This document shows positions 1 to 5,784 of a stretch of 7,813 nt of DNA, piece by piece (within the stretch, counting starts at the first letter, position 1; the number at the start of each line of letters is the position of its first letter). The notes beneath the pieces were generated by a model, which ran no database searches, was not told the DNA's origin, and saw nothing but the letters and a program-made list of their open reading frames with translations. The DNA comes from Proteobacteria bacterium UBA2363. Lineage in GTDB: Bacteria; Pseudomonadota; Gammaproteobacteria; Xanthomonadales; UBA2363. Where the stretch lies: positions 299,464 to 307,276 of the forward strand of contig DDTN01000019.1 of the NCBI GenBank assembly GCA_002344355.1, written 5' to 3'. The translations under genes and the position numbers were made by a program.

Positions 1-91
1 CCGAATCCCGAATCCCGAGTCCCGAATCCCGAGTCCCGAATCCCGAATCCCGAGTCCCGAGTCCCGAGTCCCGAGTCCCGAGTCCCGAGTC
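1..91. repeat. Heptamer tandem repeat, 13 copies
   Basis: Thirteen uninterrupted 7-bp units of the form CCGARTC fill the left edge of the window; five are CCGAATC and eight are CCGAGTC. The last six units are all the CCGAGTC variant, while the first seven are mixed, which suggests recent expansion at the right end. The array starts at the window edge, so its true length is unknown. Seven is not a multiple of three times a whole number of codons per unit, and no plausible coding frame runs through it. It is probably an intergenic microsatellite prone to slipped-strand copy-number change. Confidence 0.95.
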
Positions 92-195
92 CGACGTTTC
101 AGGTTCCAGATTCCGTGTCGCGTTTCCTCAATATCGGATCGAGCGCACGCGCGTTCGGAACGCCGATTCCGATCGTGCCGGGACACCGCACTTCT

Positions 196-221
196 CCCCT
201 CCCCCGCCTGCGGGGGAGGGG
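196..221. repeat. GC-rich hairpin repeat
   Basis: A perfect 12-bp inverted repeat (196-207 CCCCTCCCCCGC with 210-221) is separated by only CT. It is followed by a further G-rich run to about 236. Such hairpins are common dispersed intergenic repeats in Xanthomonadaceae (from memory, not searched). It lies about 115 bp upstream of the glutaredoxin-MauE start, and there is no T-run that would make a classic terminator. The rest of 92-336 shows no supported gene. Confidence 0.75.
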
Positions 222-336
222 CGGGGGAGAGGGCCGGGGCTGGCCGGAAACCTCATTGCCCTGCCGGCCGTTGCCCCAGCCCTCCTGCCGGCGCACAGTG
301 GCCCCGAACCATCCTGCAACACAGCGAGGCACCGCC

Positions 337-1104
337 ATGCCGGAAACCACCCCCAGGCACGCCACCGTCTACCGCATGGTCACCCCGGAGCACACCTGCC
401 CCTGGGGCCTGAAGGTGGTGGACGCCCTGAAGCGCGCCGGCTACACGGTCGACGACCGTCACCTGGAATCGCGCGAGCAGACCGACGCCTTCAAGGCCGA
501 GCACGGCGTCGAGACCACGCCCGAGGTGTTCATCGACGGCCAGCGCATCGGCGGCCACGACGACACCCTGCGCTTCCTGGGCAAGCCGCCGCCCGACAAG
601 GACGGGGCCACCTACGCCCCCGTCATCGCCCTGTTCGCGATGGCTGCTGCCCTGGCCGCGGCGCTCAGCTGGGCCGCCCATGGCACCATCGCCACCGTCG
701 CCGCGGCCGAGTGGTTCGTCGCCCTGGCCATGTGCCTGCTGGCCCTGCAGAAGCTGCGCGACATCGAGGCCTTCGCGACGATGTTCCTGGGCTACGACCT
801 GCTCGCGCAGCGCTGGGTGCGCTACGCCTACCTCTACCCGTTCGGCGAGGCGGTCGCCGGCGTGCTGATGGCCGCCGGCGCCCTGATGTGGCTGTCGGTC
901 CCCATCGCCCTGCTGATCGGCACGGTCGGCGCGGTATCGGTGTTCAAGGCCGTCTACATCGACCGCCGCGAGCTGAAATGCGCCTGCGTCGGCGGCGACA
1001 GCAAGGTGCCGCTCGGCTTCGTGTCCCTCACCGAGAACCTGATGATGATCGGGATGGCGGTGTGGATGCTGCTCAAGCCGGCGGGTGTCGGCCTGGGGCA
1101 CTGA
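337..1104 (+). CDS. Glutaredoxin domain fused to MauE/DoxX-like redox-associated membrane protein
   Basis: This 255-aa protein joins an N-terminal cytoplasmic glutaredoxin-like domain (about residues 8-83) to a membrane domain (about 94-250). The glutaredoxin part has active site T-C21-P-W-G and the cis-proline signature T61-P62 followed by EVFIDGQRIGG, the usual glutathione-binding region. The second active-site cysteine is replaced by Gly, so it looks monothiol. The C-terminal part has about five hydrophobic segments and a C215-A-C217 motif before a last helix, resembling MauE/DoxX-like proteins that pair with thiol redox partners. The likely role is thiol/disulfide exchange linked to a membrane redox protein; the substrate is unknown. 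I chose ATG 337 because GAGG lies 7 nt upstream (326-329) and the glutaredoxin fold begins just after; the open frame extends to 115 but that part is non-coding in character. The gene stands alone and converges on the Excalibur gene. Confidence 0.88.
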   Translation: MPETTPRHATVYRMVTPEHTCPWGLKVVDALKRAGYTVDDRHLESREQTDAFKAEHGVETTPEVFIDGQRIGGHDDTLRFLGKPPPDKDGATYAPVIALFAMAAALAAALSWAAHGTIATVAAAEWFVALAMCLLALQKLRDIEAFATMFLGYDLLAQRWVRYAYLYPFGEAVAGVLMAAGALMWLSVPIALLIGTVGAVSVFKAVYIDRRELKCACVGGDSKVPLGFVSLTENLMMIGMAVWMLLKPAGVGLGH

Positions 1105-1148
1105 CCCGCGTTGGCGACGGCATCGACCCGCCGCGACCCTGTGGCGCC

Positions 1149-1160
1149 CTGCCCGGGCAG
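1149..1160. terminator. Palindrome between convergent genes, possible terminator
   Basis: CTGCCCGGGCAG is a perfect 12-bp palindrome in the 99-bp gap between the convergent stops at 1104 and 1204. A second GCCGGG block at about 1179-1190 could extend the pairing. There is no T-run on either strand, so intrinsic termination is only a guess from position and dyad symmetry. Confidence 0.3.
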
Positions 1161-1203
1161 TTACGGTGGTGCGGCGCTGCCGGGTGGCGTACGCCGCGGC
1201 GGC

Positions 1204-1500
1204 TCAGCCGCACCACTGCCGCTCGCACGGCACCCCGTCGTGGTCGCCATCCATCTGCGTCCCCGGGCAGTTGCGCAGGAAGTAGGTGGCCTCGTCGCAG
1301 GACCGCATCTGCGAGCAGTGCGTCCGGCCATCGCAGCGGAATGCGTCGGCGGCGGGGAGGGCCACGGGCGCGGCCCTGCGGACCGGATCGGCCGCGCGTG
1401 GCGCCCCGATGCGCAGGCTGTCCTGCGGCGGCGTCGCGGGCTTGTGCAGGTAGCTCCAGGCAAGGCCCGCGAGTGCGACCAGGACGACGAACTTCTTCAT
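1204..1500 (-). CDS. Excalibur calcium-binding domain protein, exported
   Basis: This 98-aa protein has a short hydrophobic N-terminus (MKKFVVLVALAGLAW) that acts as a signal peptide or membrane anchor. A Pro/Ala-rich linker (about 20-53) and a Cys-rich C-terminal domain (54-98) follow. The C-terminus carries the Excalibur signature D84-G-D86-H-D88-G-V-P-C92-E93, an EF-hand-like acidic loop that binds Ca2+ in the family. Six cysteines (56, 62, 68, 78, 92, 97) could form three disulfides in the periplasm. The ATG is preceded by GGAGCAGGTGAC, a good ribosome binding site. It lies 80 bp downstream of another small exported-protein gene on the same strand and may share its transcript. Function beyond extracytoplasmic Ca2+ binding is not known. 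Confidence 0.85.
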   Translation of the reverse strand: MKKFVVLVALAGLAWSYLHKPATPPQDSLRIGAPRAADPVRRAAPVALPAADAFRCDGRTHCSQMRSCDEATYFLRNCPGTQMDGDHDGVPCERQWCG

Positions 1501-1580
1501 GTCACCTGCTCCCGTACCGGCTTACCGGCGCAGACCGGGGGTGGTCCGCCCTGCCCCAGGCAGCGGCGAACCGCGGCCGC

Positions 1581-2075
1581 TCAGCTCGCGCGCGCCGGCA
1601 CGCACTGCACCGGACCCTTCCAGGTCCTGGGCTGGCGCAGCACGACCTCGCAGATCCGCGCGCTCTCCTCGGCGGTGACGCCCCAGGTGATCATCCGCAT
1701 CTCGCGCTCCCCGGGGTCGCCGCGGCCCATGCTGAGATAGGTGACGTGGCTGGGTTCGTTGCGGAAGAAGCGCTGGTAGCGCGGCTCCAGCTCGCGCTTG
1801 CAGGTCGAGGTGGTGATCCGCGCCCGCGGCCCGATCTCCGCGAGCACCTTGCCCAGCAGGGTGCTGTTGGCCCGCTCGCACTCGGTCTCGTTGGCGGTCG
1901 CCACGAACCAGACCTGCTCGATCTCGCGCGACTCGATCTGGGCGTTCAGGCGCACTTCGGCATAGACCGGCGCGCTGATCTGCGCGGGGTGGGCAACCTC
2001 CAGGCGCTTTTCCTCGTACTTCTGCCAGCCGAACCAGGCAGCCGCAACGACCAGCAGGAAGAGGATGAACTTCAC
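1581..2075 (-). CDS. Hypothetical membrane-anchored protein, GTG start
   Basis: I do not recognise this 164-aa protein. It begins with one hydrophobic segment (KFILFLLVVAAAWFGW, about 2-17) followed by a charged stretch, so it is probably anchored in the inner membrane with the bulk in the periplasm. The rest is mixed alpha/beta in character, with cysteines in the ANETECERAN, TSTCKRE, RICEVV and VQCVP contexts. The frame is open further upstream, but the GTG at 2073-2075 is preferred: GGAG lies 8 nt upstream (CGGAGATCCCCC), the hydrophobic segment starts immediately, and the upstream extension would run through the REPIN-like repeat. Coding preference is strongly G/C at third positions. It may be co-transcribed with the Excalibur gene 80 bp downstream. 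Confidence 0.75.
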   Translation of the reverse strand: MKFILFLLVVAAAWFGWQKYEEKRLEVAHPAQISAPVYAEVRLNAQIESREIEQVWFVATANETECERANSTLLGKVLAEIGPRARITTSTCKRELEPRYQRFFRNEPSHVTYLSMGRGDPGEREMRMITWGVTAEESARICEVVLRQPRTWKGPVQCVPARAS

Positions 2076-2125
2076 GGGGGATCTCCGACCGGGTGGGGTG
2101 AAAAGGGCGTGAAGGATAGCCGATC

Positions 2126-2190
2126 GAAACCGGGGTCGGAGTGCACTTTGCGCGTCATCGCCCGAAAAACTCGATTCTGACCCCGGTCTT
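2126..2190. repeat. REPIN-like element, copy 1 (degenerate)
   Basis: A 65-bp element has imperfect terminal inverted repeats: GAAACCGGGGTCGGAGT at the left and ATTCTGACCCCGGTCTT at the right, pairing at 13 of 17 positions. The same arms, with a diverged centre, occur at 3995-4060. The form, two inverted copies of a short GC-rich motif around a small spacer, matches REPIN/MITE elements mobilised by REP-associated tyrosine transposases (family knowledge). No such transposase is present here. The element sits about 50 bp upstream of the GTG start of the minus-strand gene, so it may overlap that promoter. Confidence 0.8.
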
Positions 2191-2206
2191 GCCGTGGCCC
2201 CTGGTT

Positions 2207-2245
2207 GGCGCGAAGCGGGTGGAGGGTTCAAGTCCCTGCCGCGCC
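2207..2245 (+). other. tRNA T-arm-like fold (acceptor/T minihelix)
   Basis: AGGG-TTCAAGT-CCCT (2223-2237) is an exact T-arm match: a 4-bp stem and the canonical seven-base TTCAAGT loop with flanking G and C. It is enclosed by a second stem, GGCGCG (2207-2212) with CGCGCC (2240-2245). D-arm, anticodon arm and CCA are missing, so it is not a functional tRNA. It could be a 3' tRNA remnant, an old attachment-site scar or a chance fold. It directly follows the REPIN-like element. Confidence 0.3.
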
Positions 2246-2255
2246 GGAGTCGCCC

Positions 2256-2530
2256 ATGTCCGCCATTGCCGTGTACCTCCTGCGCCGGGGGGCTGCTGCG
2301 CTGGTCCTGGCCGTGGGTCTGGCGGCGATCATGGCCATGGCCGGCCGCCGCGCAGACCGCGCTGTGCATCGAGGACACCGCAGCGCTGGAGCAGGCATTC
2401 GCCGGCATCGACGGCCAGTCCTGCCATGCGGCGACCTGCAAGCGGGGCACCCGCGCCTGCCGGCTCGAGCATGGTATCGAGAGCGGCTATCGGTGCCCCG
2501 GCGGCGGTTCCTCGGCGGAGATCAGCAAGC
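2256..2530 (+). pseudogene. Frameshifted remnant of a secreted-protein gene
   Basis: ATG 2256 has GGAG 6 nt upstream (2246-2249) and starts a convincing signal peptide, MSAIAVYLL followed by hydrophobic AALVLAVGLAAIMAMA. In that frame the sequence then becomes Arg/Pro-rich nonsense. One base further (+1 frame, from about 2344) it continues as AAAQTALCIEDTAALEQAF and then a Cys-containing stretch to about 2530. That segment resembles the mature N-termini of some secreted Xanthomonadales proteins. The switch point lies in GGCCGGCCGCCGCG at 2340-2352. The simplest reading is a single-base frameshift followed by loss of the rest of the gene. A sequencing error is possible, and the 3' end cannot be placed. 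From about 2530 to 2732 I see only a 7-bp-stem hairpin (2542-2548 with 2561-2567). Confidence 0.4.
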
Positions 2531-2732
2531 TCAGCCTCCTTGGCGGCCGGGGCTGGGGCGGGCCGCCCTTCCCCTGCGCATCGTGGCTCGGGCGGTCAAA
2601 CGGTCGCCGCGGCTCGGCACCTCGCCTGGCCCCTGCCGGCCGGAATTTCCGAACCGACCGACGAAAGACGCCGGCGACATCGACCGGTGTGCTCCGCCGA
2701 CGCCATCCCCCAACGACACGAGGGCAGCCCCG

Positions 2733-3041
2733 ATGCACAGGAATGGTTTACGTCCGACCCCTCCAGCGATCGCCCTGGCGGCTTTGCTGCTGGTCGTACC
2801 TGCACTCGATGCCCAGCCCGCCGGCGGCAGCTACGTGCTGCGCAAGCAGGCGATCGGCGCCGGCGGGGAGTCGAGCGCCGGGCCGTATCGACTCACCGGC
2901 ACCGTCGCCGAGGTCGGGGCGGCGGTATCGGCGGGGCCGCGCTTTCGACTGGTCGGCGGTTTCCACGGCCCGAGGGGCCCCTCCGGTCCGATCGCCGATT
3001 CGATCTTCTGCGACGGCTTCGACGCCCTTGCCTGCCCCTGA
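2733..3041 (+). CDS. Small secreted protein with DxIFxDGFD C-terminal tail
   Basis: This 102-aa protein starts at ATG 2733 with a signal peptide ending near PALDAQP (about residue 28). The single small domain contains SYVLRKQAIGAGG, GPYRLTGTVAEVG and FRLVGGFHG. This pattern of a short beta-rich module (xLTGTVGQ...LxGGFxG) recurs in secreted proteins of Xanthomonadales, where its function is unknown to me. The C-terminus carries D89-S-I-F-C-D-G-F-D97, a tail also found in modified form on the 420-aa and 531-aa proteins of this window. GAGGG lies about 10 nt upstream of the start. The next gene is 78 bp downstream on the same strand and may be co-transcribed. The same frame is open back to 2205, but the part before 2733 is not coding in this frame. 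Confidence 0.72.
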   Translation: MHRNGLRPTPPAIALAALLLVVPALDAQPAGGSYVLRKQAIGAGGESSAGPYRLTGTVAEVGAAVSAGPRFRLVGGFHGPRGPSGPIADSIFCDGFDALACP

Positions 3042-3119
3042 TCCCGTCCGGCCGCAGGACCGGTCCGCCGTGACTGCAGGTCGTCAGCCCCATTCATCCC
3101 CGCTGCGTGGAGAACCAAG

Positions 3120-3983
3120 ATGAGCGTGTTCCGATTGATTTCCCTGCTGGCATTGACCGGGCTTCTTGCCACGACGCCATGGCGGGTCCTGGCCATGGGT
3201 ACCAGCTTCACCTACCAGGGAAGCCTGGAAGATGGCGGGGTGCCGGCCAGCGGCAACTACGACTTCGAGTTCCGGCTGATCAATACTGGCGGAGGTGTGA
3301 TCGCCACCAACCTTCGCGATGACGTCGATGTGGTGGACGGGGTGTTCACGGTGGAGCTGAACTTCGGGAGCACGACGCTGTTTCCAGGCAACTTCGTGCG
3401 CTTTCTCCAGATCGGAATTCGACCGGCTGGCTCGACCGGTGCCTACGAGTTCCTGTCGCCGCTGACGCGGATCAATCCCGCGCCCTACGCGCAGAGGGCG
3501 GCGGTCGTGACCGAAGGTGCGATCGGCGAGTCCAGCATCGCCAGCGGCGCGGTTACATCCACCCGGTTGGCCAACAGTGCCGTCACCAGCGGGAAGCTGG
3601 CCGACGGCGCGGTCACCGCGGCGAAGCTCGCCGACGGTGCGGTGACCAACGGGAAGCTGGGCAACAATTCGGTCACCAATGCCAAGGTTGCTGCCGGTAC
3701 GCTGACCATGAGCCGGCTTGCCGGTGTGTACTTCGACGGCAGCATCGGCTCGCTGACGGTGGGTGCAGGCGCGTGCTCCAGCTTCAACGTTCCCATCGCC
3801 GGCGCGCTGGCGGGCGATTTTCCGCTTGTCGCGCTGCAGGCAGGCCAGACCCTGCCGGCCGGGATGACCCTGACGGCAACCCGGGTGCCGAGCAACGGCG
3901 TGATGGAGTTGCGCGCGTGCAATGTGAGCAACAGCACGTCGAGCTGGACCGGCCTCGATCTCAAGTTCGCCACGGTGCGGTGA
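3120..3983 (+). CDS. Secreted fibre-like protein with 10-residue repeats
   Basis: This 287-aa protein has a signal peptide cleaved near residue 25 (VLA|MG). Residues about 29-130 form a beta-rich domain (FTYQGSLEDGGVP, YDFEFRL, FTVELNFG, INPAPYAQ) recurrent in secreted bacterial proteins. Residues 132-201 form seven tandem decapeptides of type xGAVTxxKLA, and about 202-287 form a C-terminal beta domain ending ...LKFATVR. Similar short repeats form trimeric shafts in phage tail fibres and adhesin-like proteins, so an extracellular fibrous protein is the likely role (inference). GGAGA (3109-3113) lies 6 nt before ATG. Codon usage is visibly less GC-biased than that of the 531-aa gene (AAT, GAT, GGT and GTT are common). 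It lacks the DxIFxDGF tail found on three neighbouring proteins. A REPIN-like hairpin begins 11 bp after the stop. Confidence 0.8.
   Translation: MSVFRLISLLALTGLLATTPWRVLAMGTSFTYQGSLEDGGVPASGNYDFEFRLINTGGGVIATNLRDDVDVVDGVFTVELNFGSTTLFPGNFVRFLQIGIRPAGSTGAYEFLSPLTRINPAPYAQRAAVVTEGAIGESSIASGAVTSTRLANSAVTSGKLADGAVTAAKLADGAVTNGKLGNNSVTNAKVAAGTLTMSRLAGVYFDGSIGSLTVGAGACSSFNVPIAGALAGDFPLVALQAGQTLPAGMTLTATRVPSNGVMELRACNVSNSTSSWTGLDLKFATVR
3513..3722 (+). repeat. Seven tandem 30-bp units encoding decapeptide repeats
   Basis: Seven consecutive 30-bp units lie inside the 287-aa gene. They encode EGAIGESSIA, SGAVTSTRLA, NSAVTSGKLA, DGAVTAAKLA, DGAVTNGKLG, NNSVTNAKVA and AGTLTMSRLA. The third to fifth units are the most alike at DNA level (GCGGTCACC and AAGCTGG/CTCGCCGACGG blocks), consistent with local duplication. 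The period keeps frame, so copy number could change without breaking the protein. Confidence 0.9.
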
Positions 3984-3994
3984 TTCCCGCCTGC

Positions 3995-4060
3995 AAAACC
4001 GGGGTCAGAGTGCACTTTTTCGGGATGTCACCCGAAGAAATCGACTCTGACCCTGGTTTT
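3995..4060. repeat. REPIN-like element, copy 2; possible terminator
   Basis: A 66-bp element has arms AAAACCGGGGTCAGAGT and ACTCTGACCCTGGTTTT pairing at 16 of 17 positions. Inside them lies a second hairpin, TTCGGG-ATGTCA-CCCGAA, with flanking T and A runs. The whole unit can fold as one long interrupted hairpin. It starts 11 bp after the stop of the 287-aa gene, and the T/A-flanked inner stem could act as a transcription terminator. Its arms match the element at 2126-2190. The type agrees with non-autonomous REPIN/MITE elements driven in trans by a REP-associated tyrosine transposase that is not in this window. Confidence 0.85.
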
Positions 4061-4110
4061 CCCGTGTCGGGCCGCAGCGCGATTCCGCGTAGGGGAATGG
4101 CAGGCCCGGG

Positions 4111-4201
4111 CGATCCGGGCGCCCGTTGCAGGCCCAGGACGCGCGGCCTGTCTCCCGGCGGGCGTCCTGGTCGCCCAGGCCCGTTTCCGGCATTCGTGTC
4201 A
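4111..4201. repeat. Dispersed ~92-bp repeat, copy A
   Basis: This segment aligns with 5785-5876 in the same orientation; my hand alignment gives about 72 identities in 91 aligned bases with one 1-base gap. Shared blocks include the palindrome CGGGCGCCCG, AGGCCC, CTCCCGGCGGG, TCGCCC and GGCATTC. Within this copy CCAGGACGC (4134-4142) pairs perfectly with GCGTCCTGG (4162-4170). Just upstream GCCCGG-GCGAT-CCGGGC (4104-4120) forms another hairpin. It is an intergenic repeat of unknown family. Confidence 0.7.
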
Positions 4202-4216
4202 CATGGGAGCAAGGAT

Positions 4217-4324
4217 GTCAGGGACAATTTCTCGAGTTGGTCGCCCGCTTAGGGAACGCAGCCGTGCAGAACGGCCAGGACGACAGCGATCGCGGCTCAT
4301 GCGATGCGCGAAAAAGTCCCTGAC
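4217..4324. mobile_element. MITE-like element with GTCAGGGAC terminal inverted repeats
   Basis: GTCAGGGACAATTTCTCG at the left end is mirrored by CGAAAAAGTCCCTGAC at the right end: nine terminal bases are perfect and the next seven to nine are T-rich and similar. The interior (about 75 bp) carries a small hairpin, GCCGT-GCAGA-ACGGC (4261-4275), and no coding potential. The size and structure fit a non-autonomous inverted-repeat element. The arm sequence differs from the AAAACCGGGGTC family, so this is a second family of mobile repeat in the same gap. No transposase or clear target-site duplication is visible. Confidence 0.7.
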
Positions 4325-4439
4325 ACCATTTCCCCGGCGATCCCATGGCCGCGGGCGGGAGGGCTACCTGTTCGAGGCGTCCAACCGTCCGGTACGCCGG
4401 CGCGCCGGCAACCGTGGGGCAGGGCGGCTCCTGCGGTGC

Positions 4440-5702
4440 CTAAAGGGTCTCCAGCGAATCGAAGAAGAGGGCGTCGTCGGGCACCTCGGCCGCGCCGATG
4501 TCGCAGCGCACGGTGCCGTTGTGGCCCTGCGGCCGGCTGATGCCAAGCTGGTCGACGTCGAGGCAGCCGCCCACCTGCATCACGGAACCGGCGCTCAGGG
4601 CCGGGCTGTCCGATCGCGGCCAGTGCAGGTGGGTCACCGTGGTCCCGCCGCTGCGCCGCTTCAGGGGCGTCAGCAGCGGCGCGACGCCCTGCAGGCTGGC
4701 GTTGGCGAACACCGCGCAACTGCTGTCGGAGAACAGGTTGTACTCGCCGGCGAAGGCGCCGTTCGGCGCGCTCACGGCGCATTGCGGATTGCCGTTGCGG
4801 GCGATGAGGCTGTTGTTGGTGGTCACCGCCGGCGTCGCGCCGACCACTTCCAGGCCGCGCAGGGTGTTCCCGACGATGGTGCTGTTGAAGATGCGGGTGA
4901 AACCGGAGTTGTTGACGGCCACGCCGACGCCGATGTTGCTGCTGACCGTGGTGTTCTCCAGCGTCAACCGGCCTGGCATGCCATCGGAAGCCGCAGTCGC
5001 GATCGCGGCCCGCAAGGGCGCGTTGCCGGCATTGCCGAAGACAGCGCTGCGGCGCACGGTCAGCACGTTGAAATTGAGGATGGCCGTGCCGCTGGCGTCG
5101 CCGGTGACCTCGTTGTCGAACAGCTCGCTGGTCAAGATCACGGTGTCGGGCCCTTCGTTGTAGAAGGCGCCGCCCGGCCCGGTGGACTGGTTGTCGTACA
5201 GCCGCATCTGGCTCAGGGTGGTGGTGCCGGCGCCGGCACGGACCCGCACCGCACCGCCGCGGTTCTCCGCACCCGACGAGGCGACGCCCCCGGTGATGTC
5301 GAAGCCCGACAGCAGCACCTCGCCGGCATGGATGTCGAAGCCGCGATCCAGGCCGTTGACGTCGAGCACGGGTCGCTGCCCGCAGTTCAGGCACCACACG
5401 ATCAGCGACTTGGTGATGTCCAGGTCGCCGTTGACCGCGGTGTTGTCGACCCCGGCGCGGCTCAGCGTGTAGGTGCGCCCGGACTGCAGGTTGATGATGT
5501 GGCTACCGGCCAGCGCATTGGCCTCCATGATCGCCGCCCGCAGGGTGCAGGTGCTGGCGGGCAGCATGTCCGAGCGGCACAGGCCATCGCCGGGGTTGTT
5601 GTCCGGGGCATCGATTGAACTGTTGGCGGTGAAGGTGGCGGCGACGACCTGCGGTGCCAGCACCAGCAGGCCGAGCAGGATGGACAGGCGCGAGTGGAGC
5701 AT
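4440..5702 (-). CDS. CSLREA / choice-of-anchor-Q right-handed beta-helix protein
   Basis: This 420-aa exported protein has a signal peptide of about 21 residues (LLGLLVLAPQVVA|A). A CSLREA-like N-terminal motif follows at 51-63 (T-C-T-L-R-A-A-I-M-E-A-N-A; the usual Glu is Ala). The long central region, about 70-340, has short-turn repeats with NxT/NxS and GN steps (LENTTVSSN, IFNSTIVGN, LRLYDNQS-like) typical of parallel beta-helices. The C-terminus has the choice-of-anchor-Q pattern C380...DQLGISRP...C400-D-I-G-A-A-E406. It ends D410-A-L-F-F-D-S-L-E418-TL, a variant of the tail on two other proteins here. It is probably a surface or secreted protein; these families have no assigned enzymatic role. 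The ribosome binding site is weak (GGAAA about 10 nt upstream). It is divergent from the 531-aa beta-helix gene. Confidence 0.85.
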   Translation of the reverse strand: MLHSRLSILLGLLVLAPQVVAATFTANSSIDAPDNNPGDGLCRSDMLPASTCTLRAAIMEANALAGSHIINLQSGRTYTLSRAGVDNTAVNGDLDITKSLIVWCLNCGQRPVLDVNGLDRGFDIHAGEVLLSGFDITGGVASSGAENRGGAVRVRAGAGTTTLSQMRLYDNQSTGPGGAFYNEGPDTVILTSELFDNEVTGDASGTAILNFNVLTVRRSAVFGNAGNAPLRAAIATAASDGMPGRLTLENTTVSSNIGVGVAVNNSGFTRIFNSTIVGNTLRGLEVVGATPAVTTNNSLIARNGNPQCAVSAPNGAFAGEYNLFSDSSCAVFANASLQGVAPLLTPLKRRSGGTTVTHLHWPRSDSPALSAGSVMQVGGCLDVDQLGISRPQGHNGTVRCDIGAAEVPDDALFFDSLETL

Positions 5703-5784
5703 GGCGTTGGTTTCCAGGGGACAGGATCGGCTGGCGCTGTGCGCCGTCCCTCAGGCGTACGGGAGCGGGGTCGGCCAGGGATCA

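Larger units (their letters stand above)
3984..4439. other. Intergenic repeat nest without a gene
   Basis: This 456-bp stretch between the stops of the plus-strand fibre-like gene and the minus-strand beta-helix gene holds three unrelated small repeats in a row: a REPIN-like hairpin (3995-4060), copy A of a ~92-bp dispersed repeat (4111-4201) and a 108-bp inverted-repeat element (4217-4324). I see no open frame here with coding character, a ribosome binding site or a recognisable product. 4325-4439 shows nothing specific. Confidence 0.7.

Noticed and set aside
1..91. CRISPR array
   Set aside because: The 7-bp units are contiguous with no spacers.
253..1101. 282-aa minus-strand open frame
   Set aside because: It is antisense to the glutaredoxin-MauE gene, His/Gly/Ala-rich, with no recognisable start or motif.
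711..2180. 489-aa plus-strand open frame
   Set aside because: It overlaps the glutaredoxin-MauE gene in another frame and two antisense genes. The Arg/Pro-rich product is typical of a shadow frame.
2174..2245. Complete tRNA gene
   Set aside because: Only a T-arm and an enclosing stem can be drawn; no D-arm, anticodon arm or CCA is found at the right spacing.
2256..3041. One long protein covering both the signal peptide at 2256 and the 102-aa secreted protein
   Set aside because: The middle (about 2345-2730) is Arg/Pro-rich nonsense in this frame, while a second complete signal peptide with its own start lies at 2733. Two separate genes fit better.
4203..5618. 471-aa plus-strand open frame
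   Set aside because: It runs antisense through the CSLREA beta-helix gene; composition is low-complexity, with no signal peptide, motif or ribosome binding site.
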